Origin: Paludibacteraceae bacterium
Lineage (GTDB): Bacteria > Bacteroidota > Bacteroidia > Bacteroidales > Paludibacteraceae
DNA: 64,000 nucleotides
Direction of reading: 5' to 3'
Assembly: GCA_017509715.1 (NCBI GenBank)
Contig: JAFWOU010000034.1
Coordinates: 1-64,000 of the forward strand
Below the pieces are notes generated by a model, which was given only the letters and a program-made list of their open reading frames with translations, had not been told where the DNA came from and did no database searches. The position numbers were made by a program, and so were the translations under genes. This document shows positions 46,380 through 52,528 of this stretch, in pieces (the first letter of the stretch is position 1; each line of letters starts with the position of its first letter).

Positions 46380-46699
46380 AGAAAGTTCGCTATTCGGTAT
46401 CCGTGGAACTTCAGCTGAAAGAAAGCATCGACCAGTTGGTGGAACGAGGCTATTTCAGCGAGGAGGACTATGCGGTTAGTTATATCCGTGATTTGGTTAC
46501 ATATTTCCAGTTGAACCTAGATCACCTTACTGCTTTTGCTGCACCTGAGTATTTTGCGCGTTATGGCGCGAATTTGAAATACGCCATCTATCGCAAGAGT
46601 AGTAGAACCACTTGGTACGCCTTTTTCCAAGAAACGCCTGACGCGCTAACGATTGTTTATCTGGCAAACAATCACCTAATGGGGCATCATATAGATTGA
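46376..46699 (+). CDS. Putative RelE/ParE-like toxin
   Basis: The 107-residue basic protein reads QLKESIDQLVERGYFSEEDY, then YAIYRKSSRTTWYAFFQETP and LTIVYLANNHLMGHHID. The strand pattern and the final 'YLANNH' region resemble RelE/ParE folds, but catalytic residues cannot be assigned. It is overlapped by the upstream small gene. A copy at 50817 has lost about 280 internal bases. Confidence 0.65.
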   Translation: MKKVRYSVSVELQLKESIDQLVERGYFSEEDYAVSYIRDLVTYFQLNLDHLTAFAAPEYFARYGANLKYAIYRKSSRTTWYAFFQETPDALTIVYLANNHLMGHHID

Positions 46700-46747
46700 A
46701 TTGAACCGGTTACAATTTGTAACCAGTTGTAATTTATGGAAGATACA

Positions 46748-46779
46748 ATAATAGCCGGCCTTACAAGGTCGGCTATTAT
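46748..46779. terminator. Bidirectional hairpin between convergent genes
   Basis: ATAATAGCCGGCC and GGTCGGCTATTAT pair around TTACAA between the toxin gene and the XRE gene. Confidence 0.7.
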
Positions 46780-46800
46780 GATGTAGGAGAGGTGCGAACT

Positions 46801-47085
46801 TTATGCAACCTCTATGATGGGGACGCCTAATGCCTGCTGAATGATGGCGATGGATTTACAACTGAAGTTGTGACCAAGCATGAACCAGCGGCTCACCTCC
46901 GACTCTTTTTTGCCGGTGAGGCGCGCCAACTCACGTTTGGTCATATTCCGCTGACGCATAATCTGATAGATGCGCTCTGAGATGCGGAAGTTGAGATCAA
47001 AGATGGCGCGCTCCTGATCCGTAATGCTCTTGGCTGCCTCCTCAACGATAGGAGACGAGTACCGTCTTTGTGTGTCACGTGTCAT
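46801..47085 (-). CDS. XRE-family DNA-binding protein
   Basis: The 94-residue protein has a helix-turn-helix at residues 47-75 (MTKRELARLTGKKESEVSRW) and an N-terminal helical part. The pattern matches antitoxin-type XRE regulators of HigA/MqsA-like loci. A 36-codon frame overlapping its start by ATGA could be its partner. It is transcribed towards the RelE-like gene. Confidence 0.85.
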   Translation of the reverse strand: MTRDTQRRYSSPIVEEAAKSITDQERAIFDLNFRISERIYQIMRQRNMTKRELARLTGKKESEVSRWFMLGHNFSCKSIAIIQQALGVPIIEVA

Positions 47086-47192
47086 AATTGAAAAACTTTA
47101 CTTTCTATTCCGGTTATTACATTCTTCTCTATGGTAATAGATCCGTCTTTTTGTGCCTCTGCCAGCAGTTTGTCAAACTCCTGTAGGTCCAT
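47082..47192 (-). CDS. Possible small protein overlapping the XRE gene
   Basis: MDLQEFDKLLAEAQKDGSIT starts a 36-residue frame ending in TGA that overlaps the XRE ATG by four bases. The frame stays open upstream into the 3' end of the ATPase gene, so it may be the tail of a longer, truncated partner. There is no family match. Overlap is the only support. Confidence 0.4.
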   Translation of the reverse strand: MDLQEFDKLLAEAQKDGSITIEKNVITGIESKVFQL

Positions 47193-47238
47193 CACATATC
47201 CACTCAGTTCCTCGTTTTCCTGATAGGTGCGCGATGTT

Positions 47239-48447
47239 TTAATACAAAAATCCAAATATCCATAATGGAATGCGATTTTTATATCCCGTCTCTGTATTAT
47301 CTATTGCCAAGAATGAGTCCGCTATATCTTTGATTTGATCAAAAGTTTTATTTGCCCCTCCAACCTCAAACAGATATTTATTATCTACCAGAAAATCGCC
47401 CTTAGCCGGATAATGAACCGGTACCACTTCCGATAATTGATTCAAGAAGAAGGTCTCACGCACGGTACCGATTTCTGTATTGGTTCCCAACGCATACATC
47501 AGATTCGTATTGTGGAGGAATATCTTCTCCGGTCGGCTGAGCGTTTTGAGACTCTTTGTCTTATCCGTTAGTAACATCAGCAAATCAGCACGGTCCAAGG
47601 CATACAACATTTTCAAGCCTTGGTTTCTGCCTGTCTCCAATTGACCATACAACGTGCTCATCGTTGGCATCTGCGGAACGCTCTGCGCCAAGACCATCAG
47701 CATTTTCTTGGTTTTCTCTATGGTAGCTACCGTCACATCGTCTATCAATGGATAGTCCCTCTCTAACACTTGATTGACCACATGTTGCAGACGTATCTCA
47801 TAGCCCGCTTGCACAGCTTTGTAGAAGGGATAATAACCGTGCTGCAAATAGGCATTAAAGTGCGGTTGAATACTACCAAGTTTCTCTTTTACAGCAAACG
47901 AGATCTGCACATGTTGTTGTAGTATCTCCTCCAGACTATAACTCGGAAAATCTGCTATCCCCTCAAACCGCAGATACTCGCGGAAGGACAAACCCGGCAG
48001 ATGATAGTCCATCAATCGGCGCGACAAATCGCCTTCCCCGGCTTCTAATTGCAGCATGGACGAACCCGTAAAAACAATGTGCAAGTCAGCATACTCGTCT
48101 ATCAGATTTTTGATGGCAGTCTGCCAATGTGGATAGTAATGTACCTCATCCAAGAATAGATACCTTCCGCCTTGCGCGTAAAACCAATCCGCCAAATCTT
48201 TCAACGAATAAGATTGGAACCACAAATTATCCAAAGACGCATATAAGGTATCATCTACGTTGGAGAATGTTTGCAGTATATGCTGCAACATGAGCGTAGT
48301 TTTTCCGACACCCTTGGCACCTTTGATTTCTATCAACCGGTCCTCCCAGTTAATGGAATGAATGAGGGGGCGCTGATAATCCAAATTTACCGTTGAAAGG
48401 AAATTGTGATACGTCTTGATAATGGATTGTACGTCTTTTTGTTCCAT
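47239..48447 (-). CDS. AAA ATPase with DUF4143-type C-terminus
   Basis: The product of 402 residues has Walker A IEIKGAKGVGKTTLML near residue 45, Walker B RYLFLDEVHYYPHW and sensor FTGSSMLQL, the AAA_14 pattern. The C-terminal half (LHNTNLMYALG, VDNKYLFEVGGANKTF, PLWIFGFLY) matches DUF4143, a nuclease-like fold. The family is common in Bacteroidales and of unclear function. The ATG at 48447 follows the promoter. A frame from 48510 would start upstream of it. A dyad array lies just upstream. Confidence 0.85.
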   Translation of the reverse strand: MEQKDVQSIIKTYHNFLSTVNLDYQRPLIHSINWEDRLIEIKGAKGVGKTTLMLQHILQTFSNVDDTLYASLDNLWFQSYSLKDLADWFYAQGGRYLFLDEVHYYPHWQTAIKNLIDEYADLHIVFTGSSMLQLEAGEGDLSRRLMDYHLPGLSFREYLRFEGIADFPSYSLEEILQQHVQISFAVKEKLGSIQPHFNAYLQHGYYPFYKAVQAGYEIRLQHVVNQVLERDYPLIDDVTVATIEKTKKMLMVLAQSVPQMPTMSTLYGQLETGRNQGLKMLYALDRADLLMLLTDKTKSLKTLSRPEKIFLHNTNLMYALGTNTEIGTVRETFFLNQLSEVVPVHYPAKGDFLVDNKYLFEVGGANKTFDQIKDIADSFLAIDNTETGYKNRIPLWIFGFLY

Positions 48448-48467
48448 AGCGATCTGAAATTTTGCCG

Positions 48468-48498
48468 CAAAGGTACAACAAAAAAATGAATTGTGCAA
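48468..48498 (-). promoter_or_regulatory. Promoter for the DUF4143 ATPase
   Basis: TACCTTTG on the minus strand (48475-48468) and TTG (48498-48496) have a 20-base spacer. Confidence 0.8.
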
Positions 48499-48506
48499 AC
48501 TTTTTC

Positions 48507-48652
48507 TCAAAAAAGTACTTGCAAGTACTAAATTTTAGCCATTTTTAGTACCTGGAGATACTAAATCGATGTTATTTTGGTCGATTGTGTTCAAAAAAGT
48601 ACTTGCAAGTACTAATTTTTAGCCTTTTTTAGTACTTGTAGATATCAAACTG
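48507..48652. promoter_or_regulatory. Four-dyad operator-like array
   Basis: AGTACTTGCAAGTACT is a perfect 16-base palindrome at 48514-48529 and 48598-48613. Related dyads AGTACCTGGAGATACT (48547) and AGTACTTGTAGATATC (48631) alternate with them. Starts are 33, 51 and 33 bases apart, so the array is a duplication of an 84-base unit. It sits immediately upstream of the ATPase promoter. Confidence 0.85.
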
Positions 48653-48675
48653 TGTTTTGCCGTTCTTCCTTTGCT

Positions 48676-48740
48676 GCTCCTCGCCTGCGCATACATGTGC
48701 CTGCGCACGTTCCTTAAGAGAAAACGTGCGACCGAGAGCT
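48676..48740 (+). repeat. Tail repeat R1, copy b (relic)
   Basis: It encodes VLPLLLLACAYMCLRTFLKR and KRATES in frame but has no gene body. It joins directly to repeat R2 at GAGCTCGAGCCTG. Confidence 0.9.
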
Positions 48741-48909
48741 CGAGCCTGAAGGCTTCCTGTTTTACACGCATACATATCGTCTTATGCAAGCATAGCCGCT
48801 ATATATTCGTGCAAAATAGATAGAATTTTATTCTATTCGGCAAAAAAAAATCTCCGAACGCTTGCATATATGCAAAATTTGTAGTACTTTTGCAGCGAAA
48901 ATCGAAAGG
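48741..48909 (+). repeat. Repeat R2, copy a (about 165 bases)
   Basis: This copy starts CGAGCCTGAAGGCTTCCTG and ends with a promoter and the GCAGCGAAAATCGAAA leader. It is nearly identical to 50513-50679, with indels in A and T runs. Confidence 0.9.
48862..48892 (+). promoter_or_regulatory. Promoter for the PIN toxin-antitoxin pair
   Basis: TTGCATATATGCAA at 48862 carries the -33 box, and TACTTTTG is at 48885-48892. The spacer is 20 bases. Confidence 0.8.
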
Positions 48910-48916
48910 ATTAACT

Positions 48917-49183
48917 ATGAGTACTATTGTATTTCAACCTCAGGACATCTCGCAAATGGCATTCTTGACAGATTTTGCCAAGCGCATGAGTGTGCCTTAT
49001 GCCATTGTCCCTGTGAATGTGCAGACTTTATTGAGTCGAGAGGAGAAGAAAGCTCAAAATCGGGCAAATACGTTTGCTAAATTGCAAGAGGCCTTTGCCG
49101 GTTGTGGGTTGACGGATGAAGAGATTCGTCAAGAGTGTGAAGCCGTTCGACAAGAAATGCAAGACCATTCATATGCCAACTAA
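48917..49183 (+). CDS. Putative antitoxin of a PIN pair
   Basis: The 88-residue protein begins MSTIVFQPQDISQMAFLTDFAKRM and ends with a helical acidic segment (GLTDEEIRQECEAVRQEM). It overlaps the PIN gene by 11 bases. Its size and position fit an antitoxin that wraps the toxin with its C-terminus. Its fold is unassigned. Confidence 0.75.
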   Translation: MSTIVFQPQDISQMAFLTDFAKRMSVPYAIVPVNVQTLLSREEKKAQNRANTFAKLQEAFAGCGLTDEEIRQECEAVRQEMQDHSYAN

Positions 49184-49607
49184 GCGGATTCGTGTTATTG
49201 TTGATACTAATTTGTGGATCAGTTCTTTAATTGGTCGGCAATTGGGATCTTTGCGTGAGATTCTCAGTTATCCGAATATTGAATTAGTGATGACTGAGCG
49301 GTTGCTGCAAGAGGTATTGTTGGTGGCTCGTCGCCCCAAGTTCGCGAAATATTTCCATGAGGATGATGTGAATCAATTACAGCAGTGGATGGAGCAGAAT
49401 ATGACGAATGTTCCGTTGGGTGAGATTCCTTCCCGTTGCCGTGATCCCAAAGATGATTATTTGTTGGAGTTGGCGATTCAAACCAAAGCTGTGTATCTGG
49501 TATCGGGAGATAGTGATCTTTTGGAAATGGGAACTATCGGAGATTGCCGCATAATGACAGTGCAACAGTTCGAGCAAGAAATATTGACGATGTTGTTCTA
49601 TCATTGA
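49173..49607 (+). CDS. PIN-domain toxin (COG1569 type)
   Basis: The 144-residue protein reads VIVDTNLWISSLIG (first catalytic Asp), a middle Glu in MTERLLQEVL, and DPKDDYLLELAIQTKAVYLVSGDSDLL (further catalytic acidic residues), the standard PIN ribonuclease set. Proteins of this kind are toxins of type II systems. The ATG at 49173 starts MPTKRIRVIVDTN; a longer frame inside the antitoxin gene is unlikely. Confidence 0.9.
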   Translation: MPTKRIRVIVDTNLWISSLIGRQLGSLREILSYPNIELVMTERLLQEVLLVARRPKFAKYFHEDDVNQLQQWMEQNMTNVPLGEIPSRCRDPKDDYLLELAIQTKAVYLVSGDSDLLEMGTIGDCRIMTVQQFEQEILTMLFYH

Positions 49608-49688
49608 TATCCGCGTATACTCCTGTGCATACCTTCTTCTCCGCCTCCTCCGCCGCCGCACGGTAGAGGAGTAGAGGGGGGAAAAATC

Positions 49689-49727
49689 AAAAAAATGGCA
49701 TACAAACTTGTGTATGTCATTTTTTTG
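49689..49727 (+). terminator. Terminator after the PIN pair
   Basis: AAAAATGGCATACA and TGTATGTCATTTTT arms are almost identical to the terminator at 46173, but no promoter -7 box follows. Confidence 0.8.
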
Positions 49728-49814
49728 TTGCAGATATTTATAGTCGCAAATTGTGAAACCACAAGGCTTTATAGCACAAAATCTAAATAAATTTACATTT
49801 TATTGCAAAAATTC

Positions 49815-49845
49815 TTGCATATGTCGTAGAAATATTGTAATTTTG
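49815..49845 (+). promoter_or_regulatory. Promoter for the small membrane-protein pair
   Basis: TTGCATATGT at 49815 and TAATTTTG at 49838-49845 have a 20-base spacer. Confidence 0.75.
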
Positions 49846-49872
49846 CAGCGCAAAATGAAAAGGTAAAACAAA

Positions 49873-50103
49873 ATGTCAGCAAAGAAAGAGACCACAAGCA
49901 ACGAAGAGAAGAATAACTTATTCGTAGAAGCAGGTAAATTCTGCTTGGATATTGCTAAGTTAATTTTCGGAGGTGTTATTCTTGCTGGTTTGATGAAGCA
50001 AGATATAGAGTATTTATCGTTGTTCTTGATCGGTTTAGGGGTGGTTATTATCTTTGCATTTTTAGGCTTTAGGTTAATTGCAAAATCAAAATCTAAAAAA
50101 TAG
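49873..50103 (+). CDS. Small membrane protein, DUF6722-like
   Basis: The 76-residue protein has a charged N-terminus (MSAKKETTSNEEKNNLF) and two hydrophobic helices separated by KQDIEY, ending in a Lys/Ser-rich tail. The shape recalls the DUF6722 family of Bacteroidales, but this is a weak assignment. A second, tiny gene follows 9 bases later. Confidence 0.65.
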   Translation: MSAKKETTSNEEKNNLFVEAGKFCLDIAKLIFGGVILAGLMKQDIEYLSLFLIGLGVVIIFAFLGFRLIAKSKSKK

Positions 50104-50112
50104 GAGGTTATT

Positions 50113-50202
50113 ATGAATTTGACAACTTTCTTTTTAATAGTTGGAGCAATAGGGATTATTGGAATCATTGCATCCGAAGTTTATTTCAAACATCACGAAT
50201 GA
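50113..50202 (+). CDS. Tiny single-helix membrane peptide (29 residues)
   Basis: The frame reads MNLTTFFLIVGAIGIIGIIA and SEVYFKHHE, a single transmembrane helix. It has an exceptional GGAGG ribosome-binding site 6 bases before its ATG, unlike most genes here, and lies 9 bases after the preceding gene. It ends before a strong terminator. The function is unknown; it may be a toxin-like or accessory peptide. Confidence 0.6.
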   Translation: MNLTTFFLIVGAIGIIGIIASEVYFKHHE

Positions 50203-50232
50203 ACTAATATTAACGTTTCGACGTTTCGATTT

Positions 50233-50267
50233 AAGCGGTAGTCCAATATGTGGACTACCGTTTTTTT
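50233..50267 (+). terminator. Terminator after the small membrane-protein pair
   Basis: CGGTAGTCCA and TGGACTACCG form a perfect stem followed by seven T residues. Confidence 0.9.
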
Positions 50268-50284
50268 ATGCCGTTCTGCCCTTG

Positions 50285-50351
50285 CTCCTCCTCGCCTGCG
50301 CGTACATGTGCCTGCGCCCGTTCCTTAAAAGAAAACGTGCGACCGAGAGCT
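50285..50351 (+). repeat. Tail repeat R1, copy c (relic)
   Basis: It encodes LLLACAYMCLRPFLKRKRATES and a stop, with no gene body. A terminator-like block (50353-50397) and a damaged promoter (TACTTCGG instead of TACTTTTG) follow. Confidence 0.9.
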
Positions 50352-50512
50352 AAAAATCAAAAAAATCGCATACAAATTTGTATATTTGATTTTTTTGTAG
50401 TACTTCGGCACGCCCCTTCCCTAAATATGTCATAAATATTTTAGGGTGGGTTCCCTCCGAAAGTACGTTCGCATTTTGCGGGATATATAGGCAATGACGG
50501 GATTTTTTTTGC
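50352..50512. other. Relic terminator/promoter DNA, no gene
   Basis: ATCGCATACAAATTTGTATATTTGAT is degraded relative to the block at 46173, written here only as its 50368-50393 position range. A CCCTAAATAT/AATATTTTAGGG hairpin lies near 50430-50456. No coding sequence is evident. Confidence 0.5.
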
Positions 50513-50679
50513 CGAGCCTGAAGGCTTCCTGTTTTACACGCATACATATCGTCTTATGCAAGCATAGCCGCTATATATTCGTGCAAAATAGATAGAATTT
50601 ATTCTATTCGGCAAAAAAAATCTCCGAACGCTTGCATATATGCAAAATTTGTAGTACTTTTGCAGCGAAAATCGAAAAG
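50513..50679 (+). repeat. Repeat R2, copy b
   Basis: This is a near-identical copy of 48741-48909. It leads into the second copy of the small antitoxin gene. Confidence 0.9.
50632..50662 (+). promoter_or_regulatory. Promoter for the duplicated antitoxin gene
   Basis: TTG at 50632-50634 and TACTTTTG at 50655-50662 have a 20-base spacer. Confidence 0.8.
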
Positions 50680-50688
50680 GAGAATTTT

Positions 50689-50820
50689 ATGAAGACGAAT
50701 CCAGACATTGTTGAGTCTCCGATTTATGAGACCTCTCGTATGGGTAGCGGCCAGGAATATCTGACCGCAGACGAACTGATGCAACGTCTTGAACCGCATA
50801 TCCGCTCGTTGTTCAGATGA
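50689..50820 (+). CDS. Duplicate of the small putative antitoxin (43 residues)
   Basis: Its protein is identical to that of 46248-46379, with only a few silent base differences. The partner gene behind it is deleted internally, so this copy would act as a solitary antitoxin. Silent differences with unchanged residues suggest the protein is maintained, or that the copy is recent. Confidence 0.75.
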   Translation: MKTNPDIVESPIYETSRMGSGQEYLTADELMQRLEPHIRSLFR

Positions 50821-50857
50821 AAAAGGTTCGTTATTCATGGGGCATCATATAGATTGA
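50817..50857 (+). pseudogene. Deleted RelE/ParE-like toxin gene
   Basis: The first 20 bases (ATGAAAAAGGTTCGTTATTC) are joined directly to the last 21 (ATGGGGCATCATATAGATTG plus A) of the toxin gene seen at 46376. About 280 bases are missing. The remaining frame stops after 11 codons. Confidence 0.85.
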
Positions 50858-50914
50858 TGCTGATTTTCGAGTTGCCTACAATTTGTAGTCAACTGGATCT
50901 TATGTTGGTATACA

Positions 50915-50947
50915 GAGAGCCGACCATTTGGCCGGCTCTCTTGTGTT
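50915..50947 (+). terminator. Hairpin between the toxin relic and tRNA-Leu
   Basis: GAGAGCCGACC and GGCCGGCTCTC pair around ATTT (one mismatch) with TTGTGTTT after it. It lies between convergent transcripts. Confidence 0.75.
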
Positions 50948-50951
50948 TGGT

Positions 50952-51279
50952 TGGTACCGCGAGCGGGGGTCGAACCCGCACAGGCATCACTGCCCAAGGG
51001 ATTTTCGTACATATCGCTCCAGATCATTTAGCGAAATGCTTGGACTATGTCTTAACCATATCCTTGCGGACTTAGGTTGTGGGTGTATAGTCTCTACACA
51101 TTTAGGTTGCCTTGTGGCTTCCATTTAGCTCGGCGTTATTGGCATTTCTGAGGCTGCCACCTTCGCCGAATTAGCCCACTTCTACTTCAGAGATTTCTCC
51201 CTGAGCACTCATTACCTTTTGTTTTAAAGATCTCTTTAGGGTCTAAGTCCCTCGTGTCTACCGATTCCACCATCACGGC
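50952..51279 (-). tRNA. tRNA-Leu (UAA) interrupted by a group I intron
   Basis: The 5' exon (51279-51245) reads GCCGTGATGGTGGAATCGGT and ends GGGACTT. The 3' exon (51005-50952) begins AAAATCCCTTGGGCAGTGAT and ends with acceptor TCGCGGT, A and encoded CCA. Joined, they give a complete class II tRNA-Leu: acceptor GCCGTGA/TCGCGGT, anticodon arm AGGGA-CTTAAAA-TCCCT with anticodon TAA, variable arm, and T-arm GCGGGTTCGACCCCCGC. The 239-base intron lies between U34 and A35. Confidence 0.95.
51006..51244 (-). ncRNA. Group I intron in tRNA-Leu(UAA)
   Basis: The 239-base intron follows a U and ends in G (51006), as group I introns do. Core pairings are visible on the minus strand: P3 GTGGG/CCCAC, P4 TTCGGCG/CGCCGA(G), P7 with the R-type TAGAGACTA and S-type AAGACATAGTCC, and P8 AACC/GGTT. 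A TAAAGA/TCTTTA hairpin near the 5' end fits P2. There is no open reading frame. The insertion site is the one used by cyanobacterial and plastid tRNA-Leu introns. Confidence 0.92.
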
Positions 51280-51348
51280 TTCGCGTTCGGCACTTTCGGA
51301 CGCGGACCAAATCGCAGATTTGTTAATGTCCTCAAGGCCTCCGCTCTT

Positions 51349-51382
51349 CAATCGAAATATCGCTTCGCTAGCATTTCGATTG
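51349..51382 (-). repeat. Hairpin in the tRNA-Leu leader
   Basis: AATCGAAAT and ATTTCGATT form a 9-base stem around a GC-rich loop, in the 150-base leader between promoter and tRNA. Confidence 0.75.
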
Positions 51383-51389
51383 AGTTTGG

Positions 51390-51406
51390 CGGACTTACTC
51401 AGTCCG
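51390..51406 (-). repeat. Second hairpin in the tRNA-Leu leader
   Basis: CGGACT and AGTCCG pair around TACTC. Confidence 0.65.
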
Positions 51407-51432
51407 ATTGCGCTTTTTTTCGATTCGGAGTG

Positions 51433-51463
51433 CAAAGGTACGACAAAAAAACGGAATACGCAA
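51433..51463 (-). promoter_or_regulatory. Promoter for tRNA-Leu
   Basis: TACCTTTG on the minus strand (51440-51433) and TTG (51463-51461) have a 20-base spacer. The tRNA starts about 150 bases downstream. Confidence 0.8.
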
Positions 51464-51511
51464 GAAAAATGTGCTTTTTTTTCGAAAAATGGCACAAAAT
51501 GTGCTTTTTAT

Positions 51512-51542
51512 TTGTTCGTATCGAAAATAAGCAGTAATTTTG
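51512..51542 (+). promoter_or_regulatory. Promoter before the ATPase relic
   Basis: TTG at 51512-51514 and TAATTTTG at 51535-51542 have a 20-base spacer. The block AAATAAGCAGTAATTTTGCA resembles those before other genes here. Confidence 0.75.
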
Positions 51543-51592
51543 CACCTGATTTGAATTTTATTACTTTTTAATAATTATTAAATAATAAAATC

Positions 51593-51721
51593 ATGAAAGC
51601 GAATGATAATCCGTTTGTAATCAGTGGTTATGAGGGTGCACACTACTTCTGCGATTGGATTACTGGATCCAACGGATGTATTAATTCCTTAATCCCGTCC
51701 TCCAAACCATGCACCTATTAG
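51593..51721 (+). pseudogene. N-terminal stub of an AAA ATPase gene
   Basis: The frame opens MKANDNPFVISGYEGAHYFC and D, closely matching the start of the intact ATPase at 52529 (NPFSITSYMGPEYFCD). After that the sequence diverges to a stop, with no P-loop. Promoter and start codon are kept, so a 42-residue peptide could still be made. Confidence 0.75.
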
Positions 51722-51755
51722 ATAACTATACTATTGACGCGCGTACGCGCTATGA

Positions 51756-52052
51756 GAACCACACGCAATAGCGCCGCCTGTTTCTACACGAAAGAAAGAT
51801 ATCCGGCAGGAGTTGTTCCCAGATAATATCACGCCGATACCTCCGGAAAATGATTACTCCGCTGTGCGCGAATATATTCATGACAGATGCCAATATGATG
51901 TCGAATTCAGAAAATTCAAAAAATTGCATCGTTTAACTGATTTTTGTCAACAATTGACATTTGTTTTCGATTGGCCGGTGGAGTATAACTCGCTGTATAA
52001 GAGCCTGAAACGGAGGCTTAAGTATCCTCGGAAAAATCATCTTCCTAAATAA
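51756..52052 (+). pseudogene. Unidentified gene remnant
   Basis: An open frame without an ATG reads RKKDIRQELFPDNITPIPPE, then NDYSAVREYIHDRCQYDVEF and a Lys-rich end. It looks like natural protein and ends just before a strong terminator. The family is not recognised. It is probably the C-terminal part of a gene whose start was lost. Confidence 0.5.
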
Positions 52053-52083
52053 AAAAATTGACGTCATTTGACGTCAATTTTTT
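52052..52083 (+). terminator. Terminator, TTGACGTCA dyad
   Basis: AAATTGACGTCA and TGACGTCAATTT pair around TT with A- and T-runs on both sides, so it could work in both directions. Confidence 0.85.
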
Positions 52084-52116
52084 GTATGTGTCCTTTCGAA
52101 TGGACGTTTTTTGCCG

Positions 52117-52124
52117 TAACTTTG
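52117..52124 (+). promoter_or_regulatory. -7 box, TAACTTTG
   Basis: The box is followed by GCACTCG. The -33 position has only TTT. It faces the remnant at 52126. Confidence 0.45.
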
Positions 52125-52125
52125 C

Positions 52126-52296
52126 ACTCGATTCCTCGCCGCACTCATCACCAAGGACCCGAACCACCCCCGCTACGCAGAGATGGTCTCCCGCCACGCT
52201 TCGCAGCTGGACGGCCAGCCCGATCCCGTGCTCGGCAAAAAACGGATTTGCCAGTTCGGCAATTTCGTCCGCGCAGTTCTGATCCACGAATCCTAA
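52126..52296 (+). pseudogene. GC-rich coding remnant without a start
   Basis: The frame reads TRFLAALITKDPNHPRYAEM, then VSRHASQLDGQPDPVLGKKR and ICQFGNFVRAVLIHES, then stops. Codon use is GC-rich like the core genes and unlike its surroundings. No start codon precedes it. It is a fragment of an unidentified gene, moved or left behind. Confidence 0.5.
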
Positions 52297-52301
52297 GCCC
52301 C

Positions 52302-52336
52302 AAATCGCATGTACAGCAATGTATGTGCGATTTTTA
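52302..52336 (+). terminator. Terminator of the AATCGCA family
   Basis: AAATCGCA pairs with TGCGATTT, with looser pairing inside, then TTTTT. Confidence 0.65.
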
Positions 52337-52447
52337 TGTCAAATTTCGCTTAATCCAAAATCTTGTATTTTTGCTACATTAAAATAGCAAAAAGTAGTTT
52401 TTTTGCATTTTTTTCTTGTTTTTCTTTTTTGTTTATAAAAAAAGCAG

Positions 52448-52498
52448 TAATTTTGCAGCGAAATTTATGTGACGAAAAAAACGTGACGGAAATTTCGC
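52448..52498 (+). promoter_or_regulatory. -7 box plus leader hairpin of the ATPase gene
   Basis: TAATTTTG at 52448-52455 is followed by GCGAAATTT (52458-52466) and its complement AAATTTCGC (52490-52498). GTGACG occurs twice in the loop. The hairpin begins at about the transcript start. Confidence 0.65.
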
Positions 52499-52528
52499 TA
52501 CGAATAAAAGACTTGAAATCAGTTAATT

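Noticed and set aside
46098..50860. Integron cassette array
   Set aside because: No integrase gene and no attC-like long imperfect palindromes with conserved ends were found; only shared gene ends and promoter blocks repeat.
50951..51279. tmRNA or a pseudo-tRNA
   Set aside because: The two tRNA halves join exactly into tRNA-Leu(UAA), and the middle has group I core pairings rather than a tag-encoding region.
51254..51571. Plus-strand frame across the tRNA-Leu 5' exon and leader
   Set aside because: It overlaps the structured RNA gene and its promoter; the peptide has no family features.
46098..52300. Insertion sequence
   Set aside because: No transposase frame, no terminal inverted repeats with target duplications were found.
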